Positions 51,532 through 63,331 of a DNA stretch of 64,000 bases are shown in pieces. A model generated the notes under the pieces. It saw only the letters and a program-made list of their open reading frames with translations, did no database searches and was not told the origin of the DNA. The position numbers and the translations under genes were made by a program. Each line of letters opens with the position of its first letter. Within the stretch, counting starts at the first letter, position 1. The stretch is from Gloeothece verrucosa PCC 7822 (GTDB taxonomy: Bacteria > Cyanobacteriota > Cyanobacteriia > Cyanobacteriales > Microcystaceae): positions 4,573,501 to 4,637,500 of the forward strand of contig NC_014501.1 of assembly GCF_000147335.1 (NCBI RefSeq), written 5' to 3'.

Positions 51532-51616
51532 AATTTGATATTTTTTTTTAAATTTTATTTTATCATAGTCTAGTTTTTTCTTCAAACAATAACACTTTTT
51601 TATCTTAATTTATCTT

Positions 51617-51649
51617 AAAAATAGCTCCCCTCTCCTACAAGGAGAGGGG
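51617..51649 (-). terminator. Intrinsic terminator downstream of clpB
   Basis: On the reverse strand a 9-bp stem CCCCTCTCC/GGAGAGGGG with loop TTGTA is followed by AGCTATTTTT. It lies about 28 bases after the clpB stop. Confidence 0.75.
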
Positions 51650-51676
51650 TTGGGGGAGAGGTTTACCAACTACAAA

Positions 51677-54295
51677 TTATGTCGTTAACACCTCTGCTGG
51701 TAAGCGGGTAAAAGTTAACCGTTCATCGGTAACATCGACAAAAATCATGTCACCTTGTTTAAAATCACCCCGTAGAATTGCCTTAGCAATAGCCGTTTCT
51801 AAATAGCGTTGTACAGCACGTTTTAAGGGTCTTGCACCGTAAACCGGATCATAACCAATGTCAGCCAGATAATCTAAGGCTTGTTCCGACAACTTCAGAG
51901 ACAATTTTTGTTCTGATAAACGATCCTCTAACCGCTTCACTTGCAGCTTAACAATTTCTCGTAATTGAGACTTCTGTAAACTGTGGAAGATAATAATTTC
52001 ATCCACCCGGTTGAGAAATTCAGGACGGAAACTATTCCGCATCGCCTCCATTACTCGGGACCTCATTTCATCATAACGGGAATCATCCCCCGCAATATCT
52101 AAAATGACCTGTGACCCAATATTACTGGTCATAATAATGATAGTATTCTTGAAGTCTACAGTACGTCCTTGAGAATCCGTTAAGCGTCCATCATCGAGAA
52201 TTTGCAGCATGACATTAAAAACATCATTATGCGCTTTCTCAATTTCATCAAACAGAATGACAGAATAAGGTCTGCGTCTGATCGCTTCTGTCAGTTGTCC
52301 TCCTTCTTCATATCCGACATATCCCGGAGGCGCACCTAACAAACGAGAAACCGCGTGTTTCTCCATATATTCGGACATATCGATCCGCACTAACGCTTCT
52401 TCGCTATCAAATAAATTAAGCGCTAAGGCTTTTGCCAACTCCGTTTTACCAACCCCAGTAGGTCCCAGGAAGATAAAACTGGCTGTCGGACGGTTTGGAT
52501 CAGCTAAACCCGCGCGTGAACGTTGAATTGCATCCGCAACAGCAGTAACCGCTTCATCCTGTCCAACGACTTTTTGATGCAGTTCATCTTCTAAATGCAG
52601 GAGTTTTTCTTTTTCAGACTCCACTAATTTACTAATGGGTATGCCTGTCCATTTAGAGATAATTTCAGCAATATCAGACTCCACAACCTCTTCTCGCAGT
52701 AGGGTTTTACCCGAGGTTTGTTTATCGGTGATTTGGCTTTCTAGTTCTTTAATTTGGCGTTGTAAGTCAGTTAATTTCCCATAACGCAACTCAGCCGCTT
52801 TGTTGTAATCATAATCCCGTTCGGCCTGTTGAATTTCGACATTAACCTGTTCGATTTCTTTTTTAACAGTACGAAGCTTGTCTATGAGTTCTTTTTCGGC
52901 TTGCCATTGGGCGTTATACTGGGTCTGTTCTTCTTTAAGGTCGGCCAATTCTTTTTCTAGCCTTCCTAAACGTTCTCTAGATAAAGGATCATCTTCTTTT
53001 TGTAGAGAGAGACGTTCCATTTCTAATTGAAGAATCTTACGGTCTACTTCATCGAGTTCTTCAGGTTTAGAAGTGATTTCCATTTTCAGTTTAGCCGCCG
53101 CTTCATCCACTAAGTCAATGGCCTTATCCGGTAAAAAGCGATCACTGATATATCGATTCGATAATACTGCGGCAGCGACTAAAGCGGTATCGGCAATTTT
53201 AACCCCATGATGGACTTCATAGCGTTCTTTTAGTCCCCGCAAAATCGAAATAGTATCAACGACATTGGGTTCATCCACATAAACCGACTGAAAACGCCGT
53301 TCTAGTGCCGCATCTTTTTCGATATACTTACGATATTCATCTAAAGTCGTCGCCCCAATACAGCGTAATTCTCCTCTCGCTAACATCGGTTTGAGTAAAT
53401 TACTCGCATCCATCGCGCCTTGAGTGGCACCGGCACCCACAACGGTATGAATTTCATCAATAAACATGATGATATTGCCTTGAGAGTCGGTCACTTCTTT
53501 GAGGACTGCTTTGAGACGTTCTTCAAATTCCCCGCGATATTTCGCACCAGCAATTAAACCCCCGAGATCTAAAGCAATTAATTTGCGGTCTCTTAAAGAT
53601 TCTGGAACATCTCGGTTAATAATGCGTTGGGCGAGTCCTTCCACAATGGCCGTTTTCCCGACACCAGGTTCTCCGATCAATACAGGGTTATTTTTCGTCC
53701 GACGGGAGAGAATTTGAATGGTGCGGCGAATTTCATCATCTCGTCCGATAACCGGATCAAGTTTTCCTTCTCTGGCGAGTTGGGTAAGGTCCCGTCCATA
53801 TTTTTCGAGTGCCTCATATTTGCCTTCTGGATTTTGGTCTGTCACTTTTTGAGTACCCCTCACTTGTTTGATAATATCTTTGAGTTTGTTTTCGCTTAGA
53901 CCAAATTCTTGAAATAATGCCCGGCCAAAACGGTCATCTTTGGCATAGGCTAAGATTAAATGTTCAATAGAGATAAAGTCATCCCCAAATTCTTTGCGGA
54001 AACCCTCCGCACGATCTAACAAGCTATCTAAGCTACGCCCCAGATAAACTGACTCGCTAGGGTTAGAGAGAGTGGGTTGGCGGCGAATAAATTCATCGGT
54101 TTTATCTCGCAACCGTTGAACACTAACGTTAGCTTTGTTAAAAATACTGCTTGCGAGTCCTTCTTGTTCCAGGAGGGACTTCATCAAGTGTTCGCTTTCG
54201 ATTTGTTGCTGTTTGTTTTGTTTGGCGATGTCGGGAGTTTTAACGATCGCTTCCCAAGCTTTTTCTGTAAATTGATTAGGATTAGTGGGTTGCAT
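51677..54295 (-). CDS. clpB: ATP-dependent disaggregase chaperone ClpB
   Basis: An 872-residue Hsp100 chaperone that dissolves protein aggregates together with DnaK. The N-terminal Clp_N repeats (1-150), NBD1 with Walker A GEPGVGKTAIVEG and Walker B FIDEIHTVVGAG, a coiled-coil middle domain (about 405-525, charged heptads) and NBD2 with GPTGVGKTELAKAL and ILFDEIEKAH are all in order. The C-terminus lacks a ClpP-binding tripeptide, as expected. Cyanobacteria usually have two clpB genes; which of them this is cannot be told here. Confidence 0.96.
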   Translation of the reverse strand: MQPTNPNQFTEKAWEAIVKTPDIAKQNKQQQIESEHLMKSLLEQEGLASSIFNKANVSVQRLRDKTDEFIRRQPTLSNPSESVYLGRSLDSLLDRAEGFRKEFGDDFISIEHLILAYAKDDRFGRALFQEFGLSENKLKDIIKQVRGTQKVTDQNPEGKYEALEKYGRDLTQLAREGKLDPVIGRDDEIRRTIQILSRRTKNNPVLIGEPGVGKTAIVEGLAQRIINRDVPESLRDRKLIALDLGGLIAGAKYRGEFEERLKAVLKEVTDSQGNIIMFIDEIHTVVGAGATQGAMDASNLLKPMLARGELRCIGATTLDEYRKYIEKDAALERRFQSVYVDEPNVVDTISILRGLKERYEVHHGVKIADTALVAAAVLSNRYISDRFLPDKAIDLVDEAAAKLKMEITSKPEELDEVDRKILQLEMERLSLQKEDDPLSRERLGRLEKELADLKEEQTQYNAQWQAEKELIDKLRTVKKEIEQVNVEIQQAERDYDYNKAAELRYGKLTDLQRQIKELESQITDKQTSGKTLLREEVVESDIAEIISKWTGIPISKLVESEKEKLLHLEDELHQKVVGQDEAVTAVADAIQRSRAGLADPNRPTASFIFLGPTGVGKTELAKALALNLFDSEEALVRIDMSEYMEKHAVSRLLGAPPGYVGYEEGGQLTEAIRRRPYSVILFDEIEKAHNDVFNVMLQILDDGRLTDSQGRTVDFKNTIIIMTSNIGSQVILDIAGDDSRYDEMRSRVMEAMRNSFRPEFLNRVDEIIIFHSLQKSQLREIVKLQVKRLEDRLSEQKLSLKLSEQALDYLADIGYDPVYGARPLKRAVQRYLETAIAKAILRGDFKQGDMIFVDVTDERLTFTRLPAEVLTT

Positions 54296-54529
54296 TTCTT
54301 CTATACCAGGTTATCCATACTTTATGCTTCTAGATGTTATTGTAATTTCTCTCTATCCATAAGTTGAGGCGGTATTCCCCACTTAAAAGGGTTGGTTTTC
54401 ACGGAAAGTACGGTTAAGTTTCGGAAAATACGCCAAAATATTGTTTTTCAGTCTCGCGCAAAGAACGCCAAGAATATCTTTAAGTGTACAATGTAATCAA
54501 TTAAGGTTCTCAACCCTCTTTTAACGATT

Positions 54530-55186
54530 ATGATTCAACCTCACACTCAGTTAAATTTACCGAAGGGTGAAGACCTCCCTAGTTCTGATGGGTTACCGGT
54601 GGACAACGAATTACATATTTTAATTCCTAATCTTTTGGCTTCTATTTTAGGCTTTATTTGGGCGGAAAGATTAGATTGGTTTTTGGGGATTAATATGGGA
54701 ATTTTTTATGCTACTGGAGTTAATCCGAGAGTTCCTATTGTCCCTGATGCTTTTTTGTGCTTGGGAGTTGAACGAGTTAAAGATAATAAGCTGCGAGAAA
54801 GTTATGTTGTTTGGGAAGAAAATAATATTGCACCTCTTTTAGTATTAGAGGTTGTCTCGAAAACATCTGGAGATGAATATGACAAAAAAATGGCAAAATA
54901 TGCTCAACTGGGTGCTTTATATTATGTTATCTACAACCCTGATTTTTGGCAAAGAGATAAACATGAACCTTTTGAAGTTTACCGTTTAGACAATGGCCAA
55001 TATCAGCGTTCTTTAAGTGAACCTTTTTGGATGCCAGAAATAGGATTAGGAATTGGACGAGGATTAGGAAATTATAGAGGAATACAGCGAGAATGGTTGT
55101 ACTGGTATAATCAGCAGGGACAACGGATCGTCTCACCAGAGGAGTTATTGCAACGTTACCAAGAACGGTTTGGAGAGTTAAGCTAA
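54530..55186 (+). CDS. Uma2-family (DUF820) endonuclease
   Basis: A 218-residue PD-(D/E)XK-like Uma2 protein. The active-site pattern is seen as PDAFLCLGV, LLVLEVVSKTSGDEYDKKMA and AQLGALYYVIYN. This family is greatly expanded in cyanobacteria; its role is unknown, though the nuclease fold suggests DNA cutting or repair. It precedes the AAA ATPase gene by 94 bases. Confidence 0.9.
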   Translation: MIQPHTQLNLPKGEDLPSSDGLPVDNELHILIPNLLASILGFIWAERLDWFLGINMGIFYATGVNPRVPIVPDAFLCLGVERVKDNKLRESYVVWEENNIAPLLVLEVVSKTSGDEYDKKMAKYAQLGALYYVIYNPDFWQRDKHEPFEVYRLDNGQYQRSLSEPFWMPEIGLGIGRGLGNYRGIQREWLYWYNQQGQRIVSPEELLQRYQERFGELS

Positions 55187-55280
55187 TAAAATTTTTGATT
55201 TTGATGTAATTTTTGGGAATAAAAAGGGAATATTAAGGTAAGCACTAACTCTTAAGTCTGAAAAAATCTAGAGATTTAAT

Positions 55281-56180
55281 ATGACAGGTTATTATTTAAC
55301 ATGGAATGATCCAGAAATCAATAAAGAAATAGAACGTTTAAAATTAGAGATTGAGCAGGAAAATGTCAAATCCATTAATCATGATGATATTTTACAATCT
55401 TTAAATCATCTTATTGGAATGAAAAGTATTAAAGATGAACTAACAACCCTAACAAATTTTCTCAAAATCCAGCAACTTCGACAACAACAAGGACTTCCTC
55501 AAGTTTCAGTAACGCTTCACTCAGTCTTTTGTGGTTCTCCTGGAACTGGAAAAACAACGATCGCTCGTTTAATGGGTCAAATTTATAAACAGTTGGGAAT
55601 ACTATCTCAAGGACATTTAATAGAAACAGATAGATCGGGAATGGTTGCTGGATATATCGGACAAACTGCTAAAAAAGTAGATGACTTAATTGACTCTGCT
55701 TTAGATGGTGTTTTATTTATTGATGAAGCTTATACTTTAGCGCCTGAAGGGTCTAAAAATGATTTTGGACAAGAAGCTATTGATACTTTACTCAAACGGA
55801 TGGAAGATTATCGAGATAGATTAGTTGTTATTGTAGCGGGTTATAATGATGAAATGTCTAGATTTCTTGATTCTAATCCTGGGTTAAAATCTAGATTTAA
55901 TCGATATTTTTATTTTGAAGACTATCAACCCGACGAGTTATTAGCTATTTATAAAAATCTCTGCCAGCAAAATCATTTCCAATTAGACTCTTCAAGTGAG
56001 GAAATTTTACTTGACAAATTTAGCCAAATGTATTCAGAAAGAGACAAAACTTTTGGCAATGGAAGATTAGTCAGAAATCTATTTGAAAAAACTCTTGAAA
56101 AACAAGCTAATCGATTAGTTAAATTAGAAACAATTAATACAGAAACAATGATAACCATTTTAGCTGAGGATAAACCTTAA
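55281..56180 (+). CDS. CbbX/SpoVK-like AAA+ ATPase
   Basis: A 299-residue single-domain AAA+ protein. Walker A CGSPGTGKTTIARLM (about 87-101), pore loop GMVAGYIGQTAKKV, Walker B GVLFIDEAYTLAP, sensor-type VIVAGYNDEM and the arginine finger region NPGLKSRFNRYFYFEDY match the CbbX/SpoVK family. CbbX activates red-type Rubisco, but in cyanobacteria such homologues have other roles, so the substrate is unknown. A 45-residue N-terminal helical region is unassigned. It lies between two Uma2 genes. Confidence 0.88.
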   Translation: MTGYYLTWNDPEINKEIERLKLEIEQENVKSINHDDILQSLNHLIGMKSIKDELTTLTNFLKIQQLRQQQGLPQVSVTLHSVFCGSPGTGKTTIARLMGQIYKQLGILSQGHLIETDRSGMVAGYIGQTAKKVDDLIDSALDGVLFIDEAYTLAPEGSKNDFGQEAIDTLLKRMEDYRDRLVVIVAGYNDEMSRFLDSNPGLKSRFNRYFYFEDYQPDELLAIYKNLCQQNHFQLDSSSEEILLDKFSQMYSERDKTFGNGRLVRNLFEKTLEKQANRLVKLETINTETMITILAEDKP

Positions 56181-56185
56181 ATTAT

Positions 56186-56770
56186 TTATTCTTCTAGAAA
56201 AATCGAAGTTAAATCTAACACAAAATCTGGTAAAACATCTTCCCCAGAAACAGTAAAAGGAGAATATAACAATTCCGCAGCTTGCCCTAAACGATATATT
56301 TCAACAGTACGATTTTGTGGATCGATTAACCAACCTAATCTAAGTCCATTATCAATATATTCCTGCATTTTCTCTTGTAACTCTTCTAAATCATCTGTCT
56401 GAGACCTCAACTCAATCACAAAATCAGGACAAATAGGAGGAAATTTTTTGCGCTCAGTTAGAGATAAACTTTGCCATCTTTCTCGACTTATCCACGCTGC
56501 ATCCGGAGATCTATCTCCTCCTTTTGGCAATTTAAAACCTGTTGAAGAACTAAAAACAACTCCTAACTTTTTTTGACGATTCCAATTATTCAGATCGGTG
56601 ATAATATTTGCTTCTTTTAGACCACTTTCTCCTCCCGTAGGTGACATTATAATTAAAGCTCCCGATGCCGTTCGTTCAAAGCGTAAATCTCTATTATTTT
56701 GGCATATTTCATAAAATTGGTTATCTGTTAATAAAATAGTCGGACTTAAATTTAATGTAATGGTACTCAT
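56186..56770 (-). CDS. Uma2-family (DUF820) endonuclease
   Basis: A 194-residue Uma2 protein of a different subgroup from the one at 54530. The active-site pattern is in PDAAWISRERW, PDFVIELRSQTDDLEELQEK and RLGWLIDPQNRTVEIYR. It is convergent with the AAA ATPase, with only five bases between stops. Function unknown. Confidence 0.9.
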   Translation of the reverse strand: MSTITLNLSPTILLTDNQFYEICQNNRDLRFERTASGALIIMSPTGGESGLKEANIITDLNNWNRQKKLGVVFSSSTGFKLPKGGDRSPDAAWISRERWQSLSLTERKKFPPICPDFVIELRSQTDDLEELQEKMQEYIDNGLRLGWLIDPQNRTVEIYRLGQAAELLYSPFTVSGEDVLPDFVLDLTSIFLEE

Positions 56771-56911
56771 TATTACATTTAGATTTTTATTGAAAATTGG
56801 ATAATTATTTAACTAAACCCAATAAAATTATACATTAAAAGTTGGGACAAAGCCCAACTTACTCTTTTTCCGACTTAATTATAGAGACATTTTAAGAATA
56901 AAAAATTAAGA

Positions 56912-57145
56912 TTAATCCTCGTCCCAAGTTTCAGAACCCAATAGGTCAATAAGATGATCTCGTAGCAAATAGCCATGCCGTTCTAACTCATTTTCAACCC
57001 AAGACCATTCACGAGGAGGAATATATTGACAAAGCGTATAAATTGGTTGTTGACGATCTAATCTTCCCTGTTTAACTAAATTACGAGCATCTTCTTGAAT
57101 CAAATCAATAGTATATTGTACTGAAATTGAAGCAGTCCTAACCAT
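56912..57145 (-). CDS. DUF4327 family protein
   Basis: A 77-residue protein with the pattern LIQEDARNLVKQG, QPIYTLCQYIPPREW and LERHGYLLRDHLIDLLG that I recognise as cyanobacterial DUF4327. Function unknown. Monocistronic, with an AT-rich gap on each side. Confidence 0.82.
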   Translation of the reverse strand: MVRTASISVQYTIDLIQEDARNLVKQGRLDRQQPIYTLCQYIPPREWSWVENELERHGYLLRDHLIDLLGSETWDED

Positions 57146-57381
57146 AATCTAATTTTTCCCCCATCATCTCAATCAGTATCTATTTCAAATCATACCGACT
57201 TTAAATTTTTTTGTAGGTCGGTTACTATACCTTGTTGTCAAAAATTAATGAGTATAAATTACTTGCTTTCTCAATTATCCTCTAATTTTTACGCTCTTTG
57301 CTCAACTTTTGATTTTTCGTAATGATTGGGTAATGAGTAATAGATAATTAATATTTACTAATCACCCATTACCTATAACTA

Positions 57382-58284
57382 TTACTGAGATAATTTTTCT
57401 CGGGCTTGTTCAAGGCGTTCTTCAGCAGATGCCATCACTTCATCAAGTTTTTCGACAATTTCTCCAGGATAGCTCTCTAAAACTTTAGTAGATAAAGCTA
57501 TTCGATTTTTATATTCATCGATCTCTAGGATTAAAACTTTAATGGATTGTCCTATCTTAAAAATAGTGGTTAAAGAATCAATATGGACTCCACTAACTTG
57601 AGTAATGTGAAGTAATCCTGTAGCCCCATTAATATCCACAAAAACACCATAAGGTTGAATTTTGGCTACTTTACCCTCTACCAACGTTCCTACTGTTAAT
57701 TTACCAATAGCCGCCGCACGAACGAGTTGACGTTGAGAAAGAACCAATTTATTGCTGTCTTGGTCTATTTGAATAAAGTTAGCAGTAATTAATTGACCCA
57801 CCAGAGAATCTAAATCTTCCTTTTCTACTAAATGTGATCGGGGAATAAATGCCCGCAACCCTTCTACCTCTGCTGTTACTCCTCCTCGGTTTGTTCCGGT
57901 TACCCGTACTTGTACTGATTGACCGCTTTCTGAGATCTCTTTAACTGTATCCCAAGCTTGTTTAATGGCCAGTTGACGACGTGAAATAATCAGTTGACCT
58001 TCTGCATCAGGGCCGCTAATAATCAGAAAATCTTGTTCTTGTTGTAGCGGTAAGCATTCGTTAAGGTTAGTTACTGGTTGTATAGAAGCTTCTTTTAAGG
58101 GAACGAATCCTGGCGATTTACCGCCAATTTCAACATAAGCGCCGTCTGAAGTGTATTGAATAACTTTTCCTCTTACTACCTGCCCTTTTTCAAAAGTATA
58201 ATCATATTGCTCAAGAGCGTGGGCAAAATCATCCATAGTGAATGATGGCTTAGACTCTTGAGATGAGGTAGATTTTGCATTCAT
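57382..58284 (-). CDS. S1 RNA-binding domain protein (ribosomal protein S1 homologue B type)
   Basis: A 300-residue protein with three S1 domains: about 32-100 (GQVVRGKVIQYTSDGAYVEI), about 115-185 (VTGTNRGGVTAEVEGLRAFI) and about 195-265 (GTLVEGKVAKIQPYGVFVDI). The C-terminal tail is an acidic/basic helix. It is shorter than classic S1 and resembles the second, Nbp/rps1b-type cyanobacterial S1 protein, which binds mRNA leaders. Gene start has no strong ribosome binding site in view. Confidence 0.85.
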   Translation of the reverse strand: MNAKSTSSQESKPSFTMDDFAHALEQYDYTFEKGQVVRGKVIQYTSDGAYVEIGGKSPGFVPLKEASIQPVTNLNECLPLQQEQDFLIISGPDAEGQLIISRRQLAIKQAWDTVKEISESGQSVQVRVTGTNRGGVTAEVEGLRAFIPRSHLVEKEDLDSLVGQLITANFIQIDQDSNKLVLSQRQLVRAAAIGKLTVGTLVEGKVAKIQPYGVFVDINGATGLLHITQVSGVHIDSLTTIFKIGQSIKVLILEIDEYKNRIALSTKVLESYPGEIVEKLDEVMASAEERLEQAREKLSQ

Positions 58285-58359
58285 GACGATTTTAGATGTG
58301 AGAGAATTTAAATTTTTATCTTCTCTCCAGTTTAAAACCAGTTGATGGGAGAATGCTGA

Positions 58360-59106
58360 CTACTTTTTTAAAGTAGTGTTAAATAAACTTAATACTTGCT
58401 GCCAAGCATCGGCTGCCACTTCTGGGTTATAGCTACCACGCTGATCGCACAAAAACCCGTGATCCGCATTAGGATAACGAAAAATTTGGTAAGAAATATT
58501 ATGTTTTTTCAGTGCGGCTTCGATTTCATCGGGTTGTTCATTAGGAATCAGGGGGTCTTCTAGCCCAAAAAACGCATAAATCGTACCTTTAATATCTTTG
58601 GTTCGGTTTATTGTTGGTTCTCCCCCGCCTGGTGTGCTATTGGTGATTCCTGCCCCATAAAATGAAGCAGTGGCTTTAATCTCATCTAAAACAGCCACCA
58701 GATAAACCACATGACCCCCATAACAAAAGCCAATGGTTCCGACTCCTATACGTTGAACTTGTGGCAAGCTATATAAATAATCAATAGTGGCTTTGATATC
58801 ATTGAGAAGTTCATCGGCTTGGGTTTGCTCTTTATAACTTCTACCAAGGGTAATATCTTCTTCGGTATAGCCTAGCTCAAGCCCTGGTGCAATACGTTGA
58901 TAGATAGCAGGAGCAACCGCGACATAACCTTCACTTGCAAGGCGGCGAGTTATATCACGAATATGATCGTTAACACCAAAAATCTCTTGAACAACAATTA
59001 TCCCAGGATAAGAACCTTCTTGTTTAGGAGTGGCTAAATAAGCATCTATGGCTAAATCTCCGTTGCTAATTTGAACAGTTTTTGTTTCAATTTCTAAGCT
59101 TGCCAT
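58360..59106 (-). CDS. Dienelactone hydrolase-family protein
   Basis: A 248-residue alpha/beta hydrolase. The nucleophile motif is GFCYGGH (Cys, as in dienelactone hydrolase), the Asp lies in GLEDPLIP and the His in DHGFLCD. The cyanobacterial substrate is unknown. I use the ATG at 59106; a TTG at 59121 is the only upstream alternative. It is 98 bases from nadC on the same strand. Confidence 0.9.
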   Translation of the reverse strand: MASLEIETKTVQISNGDLAIDAYLATPKQEGSYPGIIVVQEIFGVNDHIRDITRRLASEGYVAVAPAIYQRIAPGLELGYTEEDITLGRSYKEQTQADELLNDIKATIDYLYSLPQVQRIGVGTIGFCYGGHVVYLVAVLDEIKATASFYGAGITNSTPGGGEPTINRTKDIKGTIYAFFGLEDPLIPNEQPDEIEAALKKHNISYQIFRYPNADHGFLCDQRGSYNPEVAADAWQQVLSLFNTTLKK

Positions 59107-59219
59107 GATTACAGTTTTCAATACAAGATTAACCTACGATTTTTAGTTTAAAGAAATATGGCTCTTTAAAAAAGGATAAATGGCTCTTTGCCCAAAATGC
59201 CGCCAATCCTGGCTAAAAA

Positions 59220-60077
59220 TTATTGCTCTACGATTCTCATACTTAAATCTAACCAGGTTGAGCGGGTAATGGTCGCACTGGTAGAAATATAATCTACTCC
59301 TGTTAAAGCGACTGAGCGTAGATTATGAAGGGTAATATTCCCAGAAGCCTCTATTTTGGTTTTGTTATTGCGTTCACGAATCACTTGAACAGCTTGCTGC
59401 ATTTGCTCTAGAGTCATATTATCTAGCATAATCAGATCGGCACCGCCAGAGAGTGCCTCTTTGACTTCCTCAAGATTGGTTGTTTCTACCTCAACGGTTA
59501 GAGGATAAGGAATGGAGGAGCGTATTTTAGCGATGGCTGTTTCTATTCCTCCTGCCGCTTGAATATGATTATCTTTAATCATCACGGCATCATCTAATCC
59601 CATACGATGATTGACGGCTCCTCCTAGTTGGGTTGCATATTTTTCCAGTAACCGTAATCCTGGGGTAGTTTTACGAGTATCCACTAATTGAGTAGGTAAA
59701 TCAGCAATGATTTCAATATATTGACGAGTTAGGGTAGCAATACCACTGAGACGCATAGCAATATTTAACGCTACTCTTTCTCCCATCAGTAAAGCTTCCA
59801 ATAAACCCTCTATTTGAGCGATTTTTTGTCCGGGTTCACATTTGTCGCCTTCTGTAGCAAGGGGAACAAAGCTCAATTTTTCATCCAACAATTGAAATAC
59901 CCTTGCCGCCATCGGTAATCCTGCAATAACTCCTGCTTCTTTAACGATCCAAACTGCTTTACCTGTACCTTGAAGGTTTAAGCCTCCCGTTGTGCGATCA
60001 CCTCGACCGAGATCTTCAAGCAACCAATTCTGGATCATCGGGTCGAGGATAATTTTAGGGGGAATTATTGCTTTCAT
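59220..60077 (-). CDS. nadC: Nicotinate-nucleotide pyrophosphorylase (quinolinate phosphoribosyltransferase)
   Basis: A 285-residue NadC that converts quinolinate and PRPP to nicotinate mononucleotide in de novo NAD synthesis. DTRKTTPGLRLLEKYA and HRMGLDDAVMIKDNHI are signature substrate-binding segments, and VEVETTNLEEV plus IMLDNMT and IEASGNITLHN line the PRPP site. Length is typical. Confidence 0.95.
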   Translation of the reverse strand: MKAIIPPKIILDPMIQNWLLEDLGRGDRTTGGLNLQGTGKAVWIVKEAGVIAGLPMAARVFQLLDEKLSFVPLATEGDKCEPGQKIAQIEGLLEALLMGERVALNIAMRLSGIATLTRQYIEIIADLPTQLVDTRKTTPGLRLLEKYATQLGGAVNHRMGLDDAVMIKDNHIQAAGGIETAIAKIRSSIPYPLTVEVETTNLEEVKEALSGGADLIMLDNMTLEQMQQAVQVIRERNNKTKIEASGNITLHNLRSVALTGVDYISTSATITRSTWLDLSMRIVEQ

Positions 60078-60217
60078 GTAACCTATGGTTTATAATAGCT
60101 ATTTCTTTGTAAGATTTATCAGATTTTTACTAAATTATACATTACTTAACTTATACATGAGCGCTGACAGGGCTTTGTTAATATTGAAGTTATTTTCAAC
60201 AAATTTGGAGCATAATA

Positions 60218-60907
60218 ATGGTAAAGTATAGTTTATTAATAGCTGGTGCTACCCTTTCTAGTAGTTTAATATTAATAGCAGATACAGCTTGGGCTGCTCA
60301 GTTTACTATTTTTAATACAGGTGTAGATAATTCTGGAACAGTATTGCCTAATAATGCAGTAGATCCTCATTACATTATTACGTCAGCACCTCCATCTATT
60401 AGTACACCAGGTCTTACCTATGCTGTTGCGGCGCATCCTGCATGGATACCTAATAGTTCCGTTTCTAAGTGGATTGGTGCAATTCCTGATGCTGGTAATA
60501 TAGGCAGTCCAACAGGAACTTATGTCTATCAAACAATTTTCGATCTCACCGGATTTATTCCCTCTACTGCTCAACTATCAGGCTTGTTAGCATCAGACAA
60601 CAATATTTTAGATGTCTTAATTAATGGAACGAGTACGGGAATAACCACACCTTTTGTGGGATTTACAAGCTTTCAACCATTTAGTGTTACCAGTGGATTT
60701 GTCGATGGTATTAATACCATTGAATTTATCCTCAATGCAGGAGGAACCGTTGATGCTCTTCGAGTAGAGTTCACGAGCGCGACTGCTGATGCCGTTGTCC
60801 CCGAACCTCTAACCATTTTGGGTGCAGGCACAGCATTAGGATTGGGTACAGTCTTCAAACGTCAATTATCCAACAAACAGCAGAAAGAAAAAACCAGCAA
60901 GAATTAA
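60218..60907 (+). CDS. PEP-CTERM exported protein
   Basis: A 229-residue protein with a signal peptide (residues 1-26, ending AWA), a beta-rich middle (QTIFDLTGFIPSTAQLSGLL, ASDNNILDVLINGTSTGI) and a C-terminal PEP-CTERM signal: VPEPLTILGAGTALGLGTVF followed by KRQ. Such proteins are sorted by an exosortase-type system to the surface or matrix. GGAG lies seven to eight bases before the ATG. The middle resembles a galactose-binding-like fold; function unknown. A second PEP-CTERM protein in the window is the carbonic anhydrase. Confidence 0.85.
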   Translation: MVKYSLLIAGATLSSSLILIADTAWAAQFTIFNTGVDNSGTVLPNNAVDPHYIITSAPPSISTPGLTYAVAAHPAWIPNSSVSKWIGAIPDAGNIGSPTGTYVYQTIFDLTGFIPSTAQLSGLLASDNNILDVLINGTSTGITTPFVGFTSFQPFSVTSGFVDGINTIEFILNAGGTVDALRVEFTSATADAVVPEPLTILGAGTALGLGTVFKRQLSNKQQKEKTSKN

Positions 60908-61282
60908 TCACTCAATCTCTAAAAACTGATTAACCCCTTTTTAGTCCAAGCACTAGAGGGGTTAAACTCACATCAGACAGTCTAAGGGTTTAAGCTCTGG
61001 TTTACCCCAACCTGAACAACCTTTTTTTATCCATTGGCGAGTCATGGCGAGCACTACTTTAATCTTTAATCGCTAAATCTGTATTGATCGATACAAGCCG
61101 TTCTAATCTCCCTAACAGCTTATCAATCATATATTTGGGCTTTTCGTCTTAAGGTAAATCACCCCTCTCAAAAAAATTTTCTAGAAATTTTTGACCAAAA
61201 TTTCTACGAGGGGTAGATCAAAACCCCTCAAACCTTTATCAGAAAAGAAACACAGAAATTTAGAAAAAATTTTTTTAGGGGG
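60908..61282. other. Intergenic region before the rRNA operon
   Basis: Holds TAACCCCT...AGGGGTTA (about 60930-60963), a hairpin without a T-run that may end the PEP-CTERM transcript, and ACCCCTC...GAGGGGT (about 61151-61206). AT-rich sequence just upstream of 61283 could act as an UP element. No gene is supported. Confidence 0.5.
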
Positions 61283-61311
61283 TTGACAACCCCTGTGCAA
61301 TTGAGTATATT
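61283..61311 (+). promoter_or_regulatory. rRNA operon promoter
   Basis: Near-consensus -35 TTGACA (61283-61288) and -10 TATATT (61306-61311) with 17-base spacing, about 200 bases upstream of the 16S start. The -35 lies inside an inverted repeat GGGGTT-GAC-AACCCC. An A/T-rich stretch precedes it. Confidence 0.8.
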
Positions 61312-61512
61312 GGTAAATGCGCGGTTGAGAGAAACCACTCCGAACGCGCCCCGAACCTAGACAAAACAATAGTTTGAAAGCCTTAATAAGCCAAACCCTT
61401 GTTAAAAGAAATTATAAGTCTTGATGCCTAGTTTGTCTAGGAGCAAGACCAAAAAACAAGAAAAGTTCTCTAGTGCGCTAGAGAAAGAGCTAAGAAAAGA
61501 ACATTCATGTTC

Positions 61513-63331
<1,819 letters not shown>

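Noticed and set aside
55281..56180. CbbX as a Rubisco activase
   Set aside because: Cyanobacteria use green-type Rubisco and no Rubisco gene is nearby, so only the fold is claimed.
61181..61369. 62-codon reverse frame in the rRNA promoter region
   Set aside because: Overlaps the promoter and has no family or ribosome binding site support.
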